A stretch of DNA of 64,000 bases from Bacillus altitudinis 41KF2b (GTDB lineage Bacteria; Bacillota; Bacilli; Bacillales; Bacillaceae), in NCBI RefSeq assembly GCF_000691145.1, contig NZ_ASJC01000003.1, positions 248,001 through 312,000 of the forward strand. The letters are read 5' to 3'. Positions within the stretch are counted from its first letter, which is position 1; every line of letters starts with the position of its first letter. Below are positions 28,174 to 36,990 of this stretch, piece after piece. The position numbers were made by a program, and so were the translations under genes. The notes under the pieces are model-generated. The model worked only from the letters and a program-made list of their open reading frames with translations. It was not told the origin of the DNA and searched no databases.

Positions 28174-29175
28174 TTATTTTGAATAGAGATACATCGGTTT
28201 AGACCCATTTGAGCCAGCCAGTGTTTCTTTTAAGTTCAGAAAATCAATTTCGCTTTTAAAGAGCTTGCTTGCACTCATATTGAAAAGAGAGTTCCAGCCA
28301 AAGCTTTGTGAATAGCTGATAACCTTTGCTCCTTTTAGGCCTTTTTCATTTTTCTTCATTGCTTTTAGTGCATCTTCATAGTACCCAAGCTCATCCACTA
28401 ATCCGTTCGATTTCGCCTGTGTTCCGTCATAGACCCGGCCGTCAGCAATTTTCTTGACGTCCTGCTTAGACATGCCGCGTCCTTCAGAAATGACTTTCAC
28501 AAAGCCTTCATAAGAGTTGTCAACCATGCTTTGCATGATAGCACGCTCATCTTTTGTCATATCACGATTTGGAGACATGATGTCTTTGAATTTTCCACTT
28601 TTAATGGTTTCATATTTGATGCCTAAATTATCTGCCAGCTTTGCATAATTCAAACTTTGCATGATGACCCCTAGAGAGCCTGTTAACGTTTCAGGTGAAG
28701 CAAAGATTTTTTTCGCTGGAGTGGATACATAATAGCCGCCAGAAGCCGCCATTGAACCCATGGAAACATAAATTGGCTTCTTCGCTTTCTTTACTTCTTC
28801 TAATTTTTTATGTATTTCAGCACTTTCATAGACACCGCCGCCAGGAGAGTTGACACGCAGCAAGACACCTTTCACAGACGCATCGTCTTTTGCTTTATCT
28901 AATTCTTTTAAGAACGCACGATGATCATATGCTTCCCCGCCTAAAAGGCTGGATGCACCACCGTTATCTTGAATCGTACCATTAATCTCAAGTACAGCAA
29001 TTTTACTCGCTCCGCTGCCATCCTCTAGTACCTTTTCTTCGATTTCGTCCCCGAATTGATAGCTCATCTTATTATCATTGAAGCTTTCATACAAGGCCGT
29101 CGTGATACTAATCACAATCGAAAAGCCAAAAACACCAAGTGCAATGATTAAGGCTACCCATCTTTTCGCATTCAT
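28174..29175 (-). CDS. sppA: signal peptide peptidase SppA
   Basis: SppA is a membrane-anchored serine protease with a Ser/Lys dyad that degrades remnant signal peptides and helps under envelope stress. The 333-residue protein has one N-terminal anchor ([23 protein letters not shown]). The catalytic serine is Ser145 in [13 protein letters not shown] and the lysine is probably Lys197 in KSGKFKD, two residues before the B. subtilis Ser147/Lys199. [17 protein letters not shown] is the conserved S49 strand. The ATG at 29175 has GGAGGAGAAA. A sigma-W promoter is visible 34 bases upstream. Co-transcribed with yteJ. Confidence 0.95.
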   Translation of the reverse strand: MNAKRWVALIIALGVFGFSIVISITTALYESFNDNKMSYQFGDEIEEKVLEDGSGASKIAVLEINGTIQDNGGASSLLGGEAYDHRAFLKELDKAKDDASVKGVLLRVNSPGGGVYESAEIHKKLEEVKKAKKPIYVSMGSMAASGGYYVSTPAKKIFASPETLTGSLGVIMQSLNYAKLADNLGIKYETIKSGKFKDIMSPNRDMTKDERAIMQSMVDNSYEGFVKVISEGRGMSKQDVKKIADGRVYDGTQAKSNGLVDELGYYEDALKAMKKNEKGLKGAKVISYSQSFGWNSLFNMSASKLFKSEIDFLNLKETLAGSNGSKPMYLYSK

Positions 29176-29208
29176 TTCTTTCTCCTCCTTTTTGTCTCAC
29201 TTCGTTCA

Positions 29209-29234
29209 TACGAATACACACATGAAATGTTTCA
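29209..29234 (-). promoter_or_regulatory. sigma-W promoter of sppA-yteJ
   Basis: On the minus strand TGAAAC (29229-29234), a 16-base spacer beginning ATTT, and CGTA (29209-29212) match the sigma-W consensus TGAAAC-N16-CGTA exactly. SppA and YteJ are known members of the sigma-W regulon in B. subtilis. Confidence 0.85.
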
Positions 29235-29522
29235 CAGGAACTGTGGTTTTTTTACATTTCATTTCAACATATGATAGCACCGATGTGAAATGACGATCAA
29301 CTTTACATCTTCTATCATTTGCTCATCATGACGAAAAATTGGTTATTTTATCCTCTCCCTATATCTAATAGCTCAGACCATCTTCACAACGAAACGCCCA
29401 GACCTCTCTTTCTTCCAAAATGAGCTATTAAATTATGCTCAAAGTCAGCGTCGTCTAATCACTTACAATGACTCATTTCTTAAATGGAAGCCTCTATCAT
29501 GATGAAGCGTCTTTCTAATATT

Positions 29523-29551
29523 TTTACTTTCATATGAAAAAAGTGTAAAAT
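29523..29551 (+). promoter_or_regulatory. predicted sigma-A promoter of nadK2
   Basis: TTTACT (29523-29528), a 17-base spacer and TAAAAT (29546-29551) lie 72 bases upstream of the nadK2 start. Confidence 0.55.
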
Positions 29552-29622
29552 GTGAACAAGGGTTTTTATGTAAGCCCTTTACTACTCGAAATCTATTTTT
29601 GACAACAAAGGGGAGAACGTCA

Positions 29623-30426
29623 ATGACAGACAATCGTCGCAATGTATTTTTCTTTTACAAAAAAGATCATGAATTGGATGGACACATTTCTTCTCTGGAG
29701 AAGCTCGCTACCGATCAAGGCTTTCACGTCGTAAAGCGTGCAGAAGATGCCCATATCATTGCTTCAATTGGTGGAGATGGTACATTTCTTCAAGCGGTTC
29801 GCAAAACGAACTTCCGGGATGACTGCTTGTATGTAGGGGTATCAAAAACAGAGAATTCGCACCTATACTGCGATTTTTCGTTAGAACATTTTGATCAAAT
29901 GATTGATGCCATGAATACTGAACAAATTGAAGTGAGAAAATATCCGATCATCGATGTAAGCGTTGACAGTATAAACCAGTTCCATTGCTTAAACGAACTG
30001 TCGATCCGCTCTAGCATCATTAAAACATTTGTCATCGATGTGTATATAGATGATTTCCATTTTGAAACCTTTAGAGGCGACGGGATGATTATTTCCACTC
30101 CGACCGGTTCAACGGCCTACAATAAATCTGTAAACGGCGCCGTGGTGGATCCGATGCTTCCGTGTATGCAAGTAACCGAGCTGGCATCGCTGAATAACAA
30201 CTCATACCGTACACTTGGAGCTCCTTTCATTTTAAGCAGTGACCGCAAGCTGACACTAAAGGTTGTTCAGGACGGTAACGACCACCCAATTATCGGTCTT
30301 GATAACGAAGCGTTAGGTACAAAACATGTCAAACAAATTGACATTGGCCTTTCTGGTAAAGTGATCAAAACAGTCAAATTAAAAGATAATTCCTATTGGG
30401 AAAAAGTGAAACGCAGATTCCTTTAA
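29623..30426 (+). CDS. nadK2: NAD kinase 2
   Basis: NAD kinase phosphorylates NAD to NADP. Bacilli have two; this is the YtdI/PpnKB type. Starting at the ATG at 29623, which has AAAGGGGAG eight bases before it, gives 267 residues, the B. subtilis length. The GGDGT motif ([13 protein letters not shown], about residues 44-56), the conserved NE pair in [10 protein letters not shown], and [26 protein letters not shown] are visible. The enzyme is cytoplasmic. A terminator separates it from dbpA. In B. subtilis the gene lies in the same region. Confidence 0.94.
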   Translation: MTDNRRNVFFFYKKDHELDGHISSLEKLATDQGFHVVKRAEDAHIIASIGGDGTFLQAVRKTNFRDDCLYVGVSKTENSHLYCDFSLEHFDQMIDAMNTEQIEVRKYPIIDVSVDSINQFHCLNELSIRSSIIKTFVIDVYIDDFHFETFRGDGMIISTPTGSTAYNKSVNGAVVDPMLPCMQVTELASLNNNSYRTLGAPFILSSDRKLTLKVVQDGNDHPIIGLDNEALGTKHVKQIDIGLSGKVIKTVKLKDNSYWEKVKRRFL

Positions 30427-30432
30427 TTATTG

Positions 30433-30458
30433 AAAAGCTCCTTTATGGGGCTTTTTTT
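30433..30458 (+). terminator. Rho-independent terminator after nadK2
   Basis: AAAAGCTCC pairs with GGGGCTTTT around a short loop and runs into seven T. Confidence 0.85.
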
Positions 30459-30542
30459 CATGCCTTTTCATTCAAGGTCATGGTGTCTTTGAAAAGATAT
30501 GGTATGATGTCACAAGTATACATGTACGAAAAGGAGAACACG

Positions 30543-31985
30543 ATGCCATTACAACATTTTGATCAATATCCATTAAGCGATGAATTGAAACAAGCGCTAG
30601 AAGCGCTTCATTTCCATACACCTACACCCGTCCAGCACGAGACATTATCCGTTGCTTTTTCAAAGCAGGACCTCATTGTCAAATCTCAGACAGGCAGTGG
30701 CAAAACAGCAGCCTACGGTCTGCCAATTTGTGAAATGGTGGATTGGGCTGAGAATAAACCTCAAGCCCTCATCCTCGTCCCAACAAGAGAACTTGCCATG
30801 CAGGTCAAACAGGATCTGACCAGCCTCGGACGATTTAAACGAATCAAAGCGGCCGCCATTTATGGAAAAGCTCCATTTCAAGCACAAAAAATAGAGCTTG
30901 CACAAAAGAACCACATTGTGTGCGGAACGCCAGGACGAATATTGGATCACCTCGAAAAAGGGACACTTTCTTTAGACAATCTGTCATTTTTCGTGTTAGA
31001 TGAAGCAGACGAAATGCTGAACATGGGATTTATTGATCAAGTCTCTTCTATTATTCAGCATCTGCCGCCAAAGCGGATGTCGATGTTATTTTCAGCGACG
31101 ATGTCTGATGAAATGAAGGATTTGAGTGAGCAGTTTTTACAATCGCCAAAAGTGATAGAGATTGCTCGGGAGGAAACGACGAAGCAGCAAATCACCCACA
31201 CGTTGATTGAAACCGAGGAAGAAGGCAAGTATTCATTACTTCAACGAACGATTGTCATTGAAAATCCAGATAGCTGTATCATTTTTTGCAATACGCAGGA
31301 GCGAGTGAATGAGCTGACGATGAAGCTGGATGAGTGGGATGTTCCTTGCGATAAGATTCATGGCGGGATGAGGCAGGAAGACCGCTTTGCTGTCATGGAT
31401 GAATTCAAAAACGGAGAATTCCGTTATTTGATCGCAACAGATATTGCAGCCCGAGGAATTGATGTCAGTGATATGACACATGTCATTCATTACGACTTGC
31501 CATATGAAAAAGAACGCTATATTCACCGGACCGGAAGAACTGGCAGAGCGGGTAAAAGCGGAAAAACGATTGCGTTTATGACAAGGCACGGGCAGCCGCT
31601 TATTGAAGAATTAAAAGAGGAAGCTGGTATTCATTTTCAAATTCAGCCTTACCCTACAAAAGAAGAAGCAGAACAGCATGTGGCAAGCTTTGAAGAAAAA
31701 ATTGAAACACCGATTCAAAAGGAAAATAAGCAGGCCGGCATAGAAAAAGATATTATGAAGCTATATTTTAACGGCGGGAAGAAAAAGAAACTCCGGGCAG
31801 TTGATTTCGTTGGAACGATCGCCAAAATAGACGGCGTTGCGTTTGATGACATTGGGATTATTACCATTCAGGAAACGAAAACATATGTAGATATCTTAAA
31901 TGGCAAAGGCCCTCTTGTGCTAAATGCCATGCGCCACACAACGATTAAAGGCAAGCAGTTAAAAGTACATGAAGCACGTGCATAA
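30543..31985 (+). CDS. dbpA: DEAD-box RNA helicase DbpA (YxiN type)
   Basis: A 480-residue ATP-dependent RNA helicase. Motifs run in order: Q motif (about 20-30), [11 protein letters not shown] (motif I, about 43-53), PTRELAM (Ia), GTPGRI (Ib), LDEADEML (II), FSATM (III), IFCNTQ (IV), [10 protein letters not shown] (V) and [13 protein letters not shown] (VI). The C-terminal about 75 residues form the RNA-binding domain that in DbpA/YxiN recognises hairpin 92 of 23S rRNA during 50S assembly. Length matches YxiN (479). The ATG at 30543 has AAAAGGAGA. In B. subtilis yxiN lies elsewhere on the chromosome, so its position here differs. Confidence 0.92.
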   Translation: MPLQHFDQYPLSDELKQALEALHFHTPTPVQHETLSVAFSKQDLIVKSQTGSGKTAAYGLPICEMVDWAENKPQALILVPTRELAMQVKQDLTSLGRFKRIKAAAIYGKAPFQAQKIELAQKNHIVCGTPGRILDHLEKGTLSLDNLSFFVLDEADEMLNMGFIDQVSSIIQHLPPKRMSMLFSATMSDEMKDLSEQFLQSPKVIEIAREETTKQQITHTLIETEEEGKYSLLQRTIVIENPDSCIIFCNTQERVNELTMKLDEWDVPCDKIHGGMRQEDRFAVMDEFKNGEFRYLIATDIAARGIDVSDMTHVIHYDLPYEKERYIHRTGRTGRAGKSGKTIAFMTRHGQPLIEELKEEAGIHFQIQPYPTKEEAEQHVASFEEKIETPIQKENKQAGIEKDIMKLYFNGGKKKKLRAVDFVGTIAKIDGVAFDDIGIITIQETKTYVDILNGKGPLVLNAMRHTTIKGKQLKVHEARA

Positions 31986-32017
31986 AAAGTGAAGGCTAAG
32001 CGCCTTTACTTTTTTTA
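31984..32017 (+). terminator. Rho-independent terminator after dbpA
   Basis: AAAAGTGAAGGC (31985-31996) pairs with GCCTTTACTTTT with one mismatch and runs into a T tract. Confidence 0.8.
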
Positions 32018-32072
32018 TTTAAAATAAAATAAGCTTACAACCCTTGAACCATCAGCCTTTCCCGCGTCCAAC

Positions 32073-32112
32073 ATGACAAATGTCATATTGAATACATGAT
32101 GGGTGCTACTAT
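32073..32112 (+). promoter_or_regulatory. DesR-type operator and des promoter
   Basis: ATGACA-AA-TGTCAT (32073-32086) is a perfect 6-base inverted repeat. It is followed by a half-site-like ACATGAT at 32094-32100 and a -10 TACTAT at 32107-32112 with no good -35. This suits an activator-dependent promoter; DesR-P activates des in B. subtilis. Confidence 0.6.
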
Positions 32113-32174
32113 GAGCATGACACCTTTCCTTCTATACTTTGAAGTAGAAAGAAACGGAAAGGACTTGAACGTTC

Positions 32175-33230
32175 ATGACGACTTCAACAAACACACAGCA
32201 GCAAGCCACTTTAAGAAAACAAGTTGGCCAATTCTCTGGTGCTAATTCAAAAAAAAGTATCATTCAACTCTTTAATACATTCATTCCATTTTTGGGGCTT
32301 TGGTTTCTTGCCTATTATAGCCTGAACATCTCCTACCTTTTAACCCTCTTCTTTGCGGTTATTTCAGCTGGTTTTTTAGTACGTGTCTTTATTATTTTTC
32401 ACGACTGCTGCCATCAATCCTTTTTTAAACAAAAGCCGCTGAATCACCTGTTCGGTTTTGTAACGGGCGTACTCACCCTTTTCCCTTATCTTCAATGGCA
32501 AAGAGATCATTCAATTCACCATGCCACAAGCAGTAATCTAGACAAACGAGGTACTGGCGACATTTGGCTCCTGACAGTCAAAGAATATCAAGAAGCATCA
32601 GCTTGGACGAAATTTCGCTACAGATTTTACCGTAATCCTTTTGTGATGTTTATTTTAGGACCGATCTTTGTTTTTCTCTTAAAAAACCGTTTCAACGTCA
32701 AAAATGCTCGTAAAAAAGAGCGCTGGAACACGTATTTCACAAACGTGAGCATCATTGCGCTAGCAACTGCAACGTGTCTTCTTTTTGGCTGGCAGGAGTT
32801 CCTGCTTGTCCAAGGTCCAATCTTCCTGATCTCAGGATCAATCGGCGTATGGTTGTTTTATGTGCAGCATACATTTGAAGATTCTTACTTTGAAGCAGAT
32901 GAACATTGGAATTATGTGCAGGCAGCTGTAGAAGGCAGTTCTTTTTACAAATTGCCAAAGCTTCTTCAATGGTTAACAGGCAATATTGGTTACCACCATG
33001 TCCATCATTTAAGCCCGAGGGTACCGAATTATCATTTAGAACATGCCCATGAGCACAGTGAGCCGCTTCAAAATGTTCCAACCATCACGTTAAAAACAAG
33101 TATCGAATCAATGAAATTTAGACTTTGGGATGAAGAAACGAAAGCATTCGTTACCTTTAAAGAAGCACGGCAATCTAAGAAGATGCCCGCACCTGTCATT
33201 AAAGGAGACATTCTGAAGAAGAATGCATAA
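32175..33230 (+). CDS. des: acyl-lipid fatty acid desaturase (delta-5 type)
   Basis: Des inserts a cis double bond into acyl chains of membrane lipids on cooling, restoring fluidity. The 351-residue integral membrane enzyme has the three histidine boxes for the di-iron centre: HDCCH (76-80), HSIHH (112-116) and HHVHH (about 275). Membrane segments lie between them (for example LGLWFLAYYSLNISYLLTLFFAVISAGFLVRVFIIF). The ATG at 32175 has GGAAAGGACTTGAACG. It heads des-desK-desR. Expression is probably induced by phosphorylated DesR at the upstream palindrome. In B. subtilis this operon lies far away, so the locus is rearranged. Confidence 0.94.
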   Translation: MTTSTNTQQQATLRKQVGQFSGANSKKSIIQLFNTFIPFLGLWFLAYYSLNISYLLTLFFAVISAGFLVRVFIIFHDCCHQSFFKQKPLNHLFGFVTGVLTLFPYLQWQRDHSIHHATSSNLDKRGTGDIWLLTVKEYQEASAWTKFRYRFYRNPFVMFILGPIFVFLLKNRFNVKNARKKERWNTYFTNVSIIALATATCLLFGWQEFLLVQGPIFLISGSIGVWLFYVQHTFEDSYFEADEHWNYVQAAVEGSSFYKLPKLLQWLTGNIGYHHVHHLSPRVPNYHLEHAHEHSEPLQNVPTITLKTSIESMKFRLWDEETKAFVTFKEARQSKKMPAPVIKGDILKKNA

Positions 33231-33344
33231 TTGGCGCAAGCTCTTTCTTACTCTAGAAGGAGCTTGTTGCCATTTACAGGATGCAACCGTAAGTTGAATT
33301 TGATAAAGTAAGGAAAGAACGCAAACGGAAAAGGTGGCACACGG

Positions 33345-34481
33345 ATGAAAAAACAGTTTAAAATTCAAAAATTGCATGGGATTTCCCCCTATATATGGGC
33401 CATTTTTTTCATCCTGCCCTTCTATTTTATCTTAAAGACGCCTACGACTTTAGGTATTGTCATTGGCATTATTTTGAACGTGGTTTTTTTCGGAGTGTAT
33501 CGTTTTGCCTTTGTCGCAAAAGGCTGGTCTTTATATGTCTTCGGTCTTTTATTGATTGCGATTTCTACAGGCTATGTGATGCTCTACAGCTATATTTATT
33601 TCGCTTTTTGCATCGCCTATTTCAATGGGCACATTAAAAGAAAAGTCCCTTTTTATATCTTATACTATATTCATCTAGGGAGCGCCGCCGTAGCAGTGAA
33701 CTTTAGCTTGATTTTAAAAAAGGGATGGTTTCTCACACAAATTCCTTTTGTTGTGATCACACTCATTAGTGCCATTCTGCTCCCTCTTAGCATTCGAAGC
33801 CGTAAAGAACGTGAACGCCTTGAAGAGAAATTAGAAAATGCTAATGAACGGATCGCCGATCTTGTCAAACTTGAAGAAAGACAGCGCATTGCTCGTGACC
33901 TGCATGATACACTTGGACAAAAACTCTCTCTTATTGGTTTAAAGAGTGACCTTGCCCGTAAGCTCGTGTATAAAGATCCTGAACAGGCTCGTGCAGAACT
34001 AAAGAGTGTTCAGCAGACAGCTAGAACGTCTCTAAATGAAGTGCGGAAAATTGTTTCTTCCATGAAAGGTATTCGGATCAAAGATGAGATATTGAACATC
34101 AAGCAAATCCTTGAAGCCGCCGATATTGACATGATTTATGATGAAAAGGAAGCGCCGAAACAAATCTCTCTTCTGAACGAAAACATTGTGAGCATGTGCA
34201 TCAAAGAAGCCGTAACGAATGTCGTCAAACACAGCGATGCCACTGTCTGTCAAATCACCATTCATCAAAAGTCAAAGGAAGTTGTCATTACAGTTGAGGA
34301 TAACGGCACATTTAAAGGCGGTGATCCATCCTCTCAAACAAAGGGACATGGCCTTTTAGGGATTAGAGAAAGATTGGAATTTGCAAATGGACGCCTGCAC
34401 ATTGAAACAAAAGACGGGACGAAGCTGATCATGAGTATTCCAAATGATTCAGCAGCGAAAGATAAGGAGGAAATAAAATGA
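33345..34481 (+). CDS. desK: membrane thermosensor histidine kinase DesK
   Basis: DesK senses membrane thickness and order. It acts as phosphatase at warm and kinase at low temperature on DesR. The 378-residue protein has about five membrane segments in the first 150 residues, a coiled-coil linker rich in charged residues (about 152-180), and the HisKA_3 domain with His187 in RQRIARDLHDTLGQ. The HATPase_c domain follows (IKEAVTNVVKHSDA, VEDNGTFKGGD, GHGLLGIRERLE). His188 is the B. subtilis site. The gene ends within the start of desR (ATGA-type overlap of four bases). The ATG at 33345 has a weak ribosome site. Confidence 0.93.
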   Translation: MKKQFKIQKLHGISPYIWAIFFILPFYFILKTPTTLGIVIGIILNVVFFGVYRFAFVAKGWSLYVFGLLLIAISTGYVMLYSYIYFAFCIAYFNGHIKRKVPFYILYYIHLGSAAVAVNFSLILKKGWFLTQIPFVVITLISAILLPLSIRSRKERERLEEKLENANERIADLVKLEERQRIARDLHDTLGQKLSLIGLKSDLARKLVYKDPEQARAELKSVQQTARTSLNEVRKIVSSMKGIRIKDEILNIKQILEAADIDMIYDEKEAPKQISLLNENIVSMCIKEAVTNVVKHSDATVCQITIHQKSKEVVITVEDNGTFKGGDPSSQTKGHGLLGIRERLEFANGRLHIETKDGTKLIMSIPNDSAAKDKEEIK

Positions 34482-35077
34482 TTAACATCTTTATCGCAGA
34501 GGATCAGCAAATGCTGCTTGGTGCTCTTGGGTCGCTTCTTGATTTAGAAGACGATATGACGGTTGTTGGAAAAGGCACAAACGGCCAGGACGCCATTGAT
34601 TTTGCTCAAAAACATCCGGTCGACATTTGTTTAATGGATATCGAAATGCCAGGAAAATCTGGGCTCGATGCCGCTGAAGAACTCAAAAAGTCTGATGTGA
34701 AGATCATCATTTTAACAACCTTTGCCCGTTCTGGCTATTTTCAAAGAGCACTGAAAGCTGGCGTTAGCGGCTACATGCTGAAAGACAGCCCAAGCGAAGA
34801 TTTGGCAAGTGCCATCCGCAGCGTGATGAAAGGGAAAAAGGTGTACGCCCCTGAATTAATGGAAGACTTGTATAGCGACGAAAATCCTTTAACTGAACGA
34901 GAAAAGTCTGTTCTAGAACTCGTCGCAGACGGAAAAAACACAAAAGAAATCGCCAAGGAACTCAGCATTAAAAGCGGCACTGTGCGAAACTACATCTCCA
35001 TTATTTTAGATAAACTAGAAGTCAAAAACCGAATTGAAGCCATCACTCGTTCCAAAGAAAAAGGCTGGTTTAAATAA
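34478..35077 (+). CDS. desR: response regulator DesR, activator of des
   Basis: DesR is a NarL/LuxR-type regulator phosphorylated by DesK that activates the des promoter in the cold. The 199-residue protein has a receiver domain with Asp54 in CLMDIEMPG, Asp9 in IFIAEDQ, and Thr/Lys conserved (IILTTFAR, MLKDSPS). A LuxR helix-turn-helix lies at about 135-190 (LTEREKSVLELVADGKNTKEIAKELSIKSGTVRNYISIILDKL). The ATG at 34478 has AAGGAGGAA and overlaps desK. A terminator follows. Confidence 0.94.
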   Translation: MINIFIAEDQQMLLGALGSLLDLEDDMTVVGKGTNGQDAIDFAQKHPVDICLMDIEMPGKSGLDAAEELKKSDVKIIILTTFARSGYFQRALKAGVSGYMLKDSPSEDLASAIRSVMKGKKVYAPELMEDLYSDENPLTEREKSVLELVADGKNTKEIAKELSIKSGTVRNYISIILDKLEVKNRIEAITRSKEKGWFK

Positions 35078-35078
35078 G

Positions 35079-35117
35079 AAAAAAGATCAGGTCAGACACT
35101 GCCTTGATCTTTTTTTC
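35079..35117 (+). terminator. Rho-independent terminator after desR
   Basis: AAAAGATCAGG and CCTTGATCTTTT pair with one bulge and are followed by TTTT. Confidence 0.8.
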
Positions 35118-35155
35118 TTTTTATCAGAATTCCTCTATCCACTGCTAAAATATCA

Positions 35156-35214
35156 TTGACAACAAACCTCACTTCTATGGTATGATATCTTAGTGATAAT
35201 AATTATCATTATCA
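35156..35214 (+). promoter_or_regulatory. promoter with Fur box for the siderophore lipoprotein
   Basis: TTGACA (35156-35161) and TATGAT (35181-35186) are 19 bases apart. They are followed by a Fur box (35194-35214) built from TGATAAT, ATTATCA and overlapping ATTATCA units. The 19-base GATAAT...ATTATC core deviates little from the consensus, so iron-dependent repression is expected. Confidence 0.85.
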
Positions 35215-35267
35215 CTCATACAACCAAATACACGGCTGATGTGCCGATTTCAAAGGAGTCTACATTC

Positions 35268-36191
35268 ATGAAGAAAATATTGTTCCCTCTGATGCTCATC
35301 TTCGTACTTGCGTTGAGCGCATGTGGCAATAGCAGCAACTCTTCCTCAAATAAAGGAAAAAATCAATCAACGTCATCAGACACGATTACATATCAATCTG
35401 AAAATGGACCTGTGAAGCTGCCAGCAAATCCAAAACGTGTTGTTGTTCTCGCCTCTTATACAGGAAATGTCTTGTCACTTGGTGTGAACCTTGTGGGTGT
35501 TGACTCTTGGTCAAAAAAGAATCCACGTTTCCAAAAGAAATTAAAAAATGTGGAAGAAGTATCCGATGAAAATGTAGAAAAAATCATGAAGTTAAAGCCT
35601 GATGTCATCATCGGTTTAAGCGGTGCAAAAAATGTAGAAAAACTGAAAAAAATCGCCCCTACCGTTTTATTCACGTATAACAAAGTCGATTACCTTCAGC
35701 AGCATATTGAAATTGGAAAAGTCTTAAACAAAGAAAAAGAAGCAGAAGCATGGGTCAAGGATTTCAAACAGCGCGCAGCTGAAGCTGGCAAAGAAATCAA
35801 AGCAAAAATCGGTGAAGATGCAACCGTATCTGTCTTTGAAAGCGGCACAAAAGATCTTTACGTCTTTGGAGATGCATGGGGACGCGGAACAGAAATCCTC
35901 TACCAAGCAATGAAACTAAAAATGCCGGAAAAAGTAAAAGAAAAAGCATTAAAAGCTGGTTATTATGCGGTATCACAAGAGGTCATCCCTGAATTTGCCG
36001 GAGACTATATGATCATTAGCAAAAACAGCGAAATGGACAATTCCTATCAAAACAGTGAAATCTATAAGTCCATTCCTGCTGTGAAAAAACATCGTGTGTA
36101 TGAAGCAAATGCGGAAGAGTTTTACTTTAATGACCCGCTCACACTTGAATATCAATTATCATTCTTTAAAAAGCACTTTTTAGGTAAATAA
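35268..36191 (+). CDS. iron-siderophore ABC transporter substrate-binding lipoprotein
   Basis: A 307-residue class III substrate-binding protein for ferric siderophores. The signal peptide MKKILFPLMLIFVLALSAC has a lipobox (LSAC), so the mature protein is lipid-anchored to the outer face of the membrane. Then comes a serine/asparagine linker and the TroA/FhuD-like fold with PKRVVVLASYTGNVLSLGVNLVGVDSW and KLKPDVIIGLSG. Overall it is close to FhuD/YxeB-type hydroxamate siderophore binders as I recall them. The ATG at 35268 has AAAGGAG; the open frame extends upstream through the Fur box. No permease or ATPase gene is next to it, so it must work with a transporter encoded elsewhere. Confidence 0.85.
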   Translation: MKKILFPLMLIFVLALSACGNSSNSSSNKGKNQSTSSDTITYQSENGPVKLPANPKRVVVLASYTGNVLSLGVNLVGVDSWSKKNPRFQKKLKNVEEVSDENVEKIMKLKPDVIIGLSGAKNVEKLKKIAPTVLFTYNKVDYLQQHIEIGKVLNKEKEAEAWVKDFKQRAAEAGKEIKAKIGEDATVSVFESGTKDLYVFGDAWGRGTEILYQAMKLKMPEKVKEKALKAGYYAVSQEVIPEFAGDYMIISKNSEMDNSYQNSEIYKSIPAVKKHRVYEANAEEFYFNDPLTLEYQLSFFKKHFLGK

Positions 36192-36194
36192 ACC

Positions 36195-36224
36195 GAAGCA
36201 AGGGATCTCTTCCCTTGCTTTTTT
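36195..36224 (+). terminator. Rho-independent terminator after the siderophore lipoprotein
   Basis: GAAGCAAGGGA pairs with TCCCTTGCTTT and runs into a T tract. Confidence 0.9.
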
Positions 36225-36300
36225 ACTGTCTGCTTCTAGCGGGAGTGCCTGTTTTCCGCTACAATGATGTACAAGTAATTCAAAAAGTGTGGTGCTCGTT

Positions 36301-36990
36301 TTGTTTAAAATTTTGCTGATTGAGGATGATACAACCCTCTTCCAAGAAATCAAAGAACGTTTAGTCAACTGGTCTTATGATGTGTATGGGATCAACAATT
36401 TTCAACAGGTCATGCAGGAGTTCACTTCCATCCAGCCTGATTTAGTCATTATTGATATTCAGCTACCAAAGTACGATGGCTTTCATTGGTGCCGGATGAT
36501 TCGGCATCATTCTAATGTGCCCATCATCTTTCTTTCCTCTCGTGATCATCCTGCTGATATGGTCATGTCGATGCAGCTTGGAGCTGATGATTTTGTACAA
36601 AAGCCCTTTCACTTTGACGTTCTCATCGCCAAAGTAAGTGCTGTTCTTCGCCGAGTCCATGATTATAATGCGGAACCAGCCAACTTAAAAGTCTGGTGCG
36701 GCGCTACCCTTGATCTCGAAAATAATACAGTGACAAATGAAAACGGTGAGATTGAATTAACAAAAAATGAGTTTTTTATTCTCAAAGAATTGATTCAGCA
36801 TAAAAATCATATCGTCAAAAGGGAATCTCTCATCCAAGCATTATGGGAGGATGAACGATTCGTGAGTGACAATACACTCACTGTAAACGTCAACCGCCTT
36901 AGAAAAAAACTAGACGAAATCTCCCTTGGCACCTTCATTGAAACAAAGGTGGGTCAAGGTTATCTTGCAAAAGAAAAGGATGATCAATAA
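36301..36990 (+). CDS. bceR: bacitracin-response regulator BceR
   Basis: BceR is an OmpR-type regulator that switches on bceAB when the BceAB transporter senses bacitracin or related peptides. The 229-residue protein begins FKILLIEDDTTLFQEI, has the phosphorylated Asp52 in VIIDIQLPKYDG, SSRDHPADMVMSMQLGADDFVQKPFHFDVL, and a winged-helix domain ending in VSDNTLTVNVNRLRKKLDEIS. It is nearly identical to B. subtilis BceR in these parts. I chose the TTG at 36301, since the alignment with BceR starts there; the ribosome site is weak (GGTG). It overlaps bceS by one base (TAATG). Confidence 0.92.
   Translation: MFKILLIEDDTTLFQEIKERLVNWSYDVYGINNFQQVMQEFTSIQPDLVIIDIQLPKYDGFHWCRMIRHHSNVPIIFLSSRDHPADMVMSMQLGADDFVQKPFHFDVLIAKVSAVLRRVHDYNAEPANLKVWCGATLDLENNTVTNENGEIELTKNEFFILKELIQHKNHIVKRESLIQALWEDERFVSDNTLTVNVNRLRKKLDEISLGTFIETKVGQGYLAKEKDDQ

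Larger units (their letters stand above)
29176..29622. other. sppA-nadK2 divergent intergenic region
   Basis: The region holds the sigma-W promoter for sppA and the predicted nadK2 promoter at 29523-29551. The middle (29280-29510) shows neither an open frame with a ribosome site nor a clear hairpin. Confidence 0.6.
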
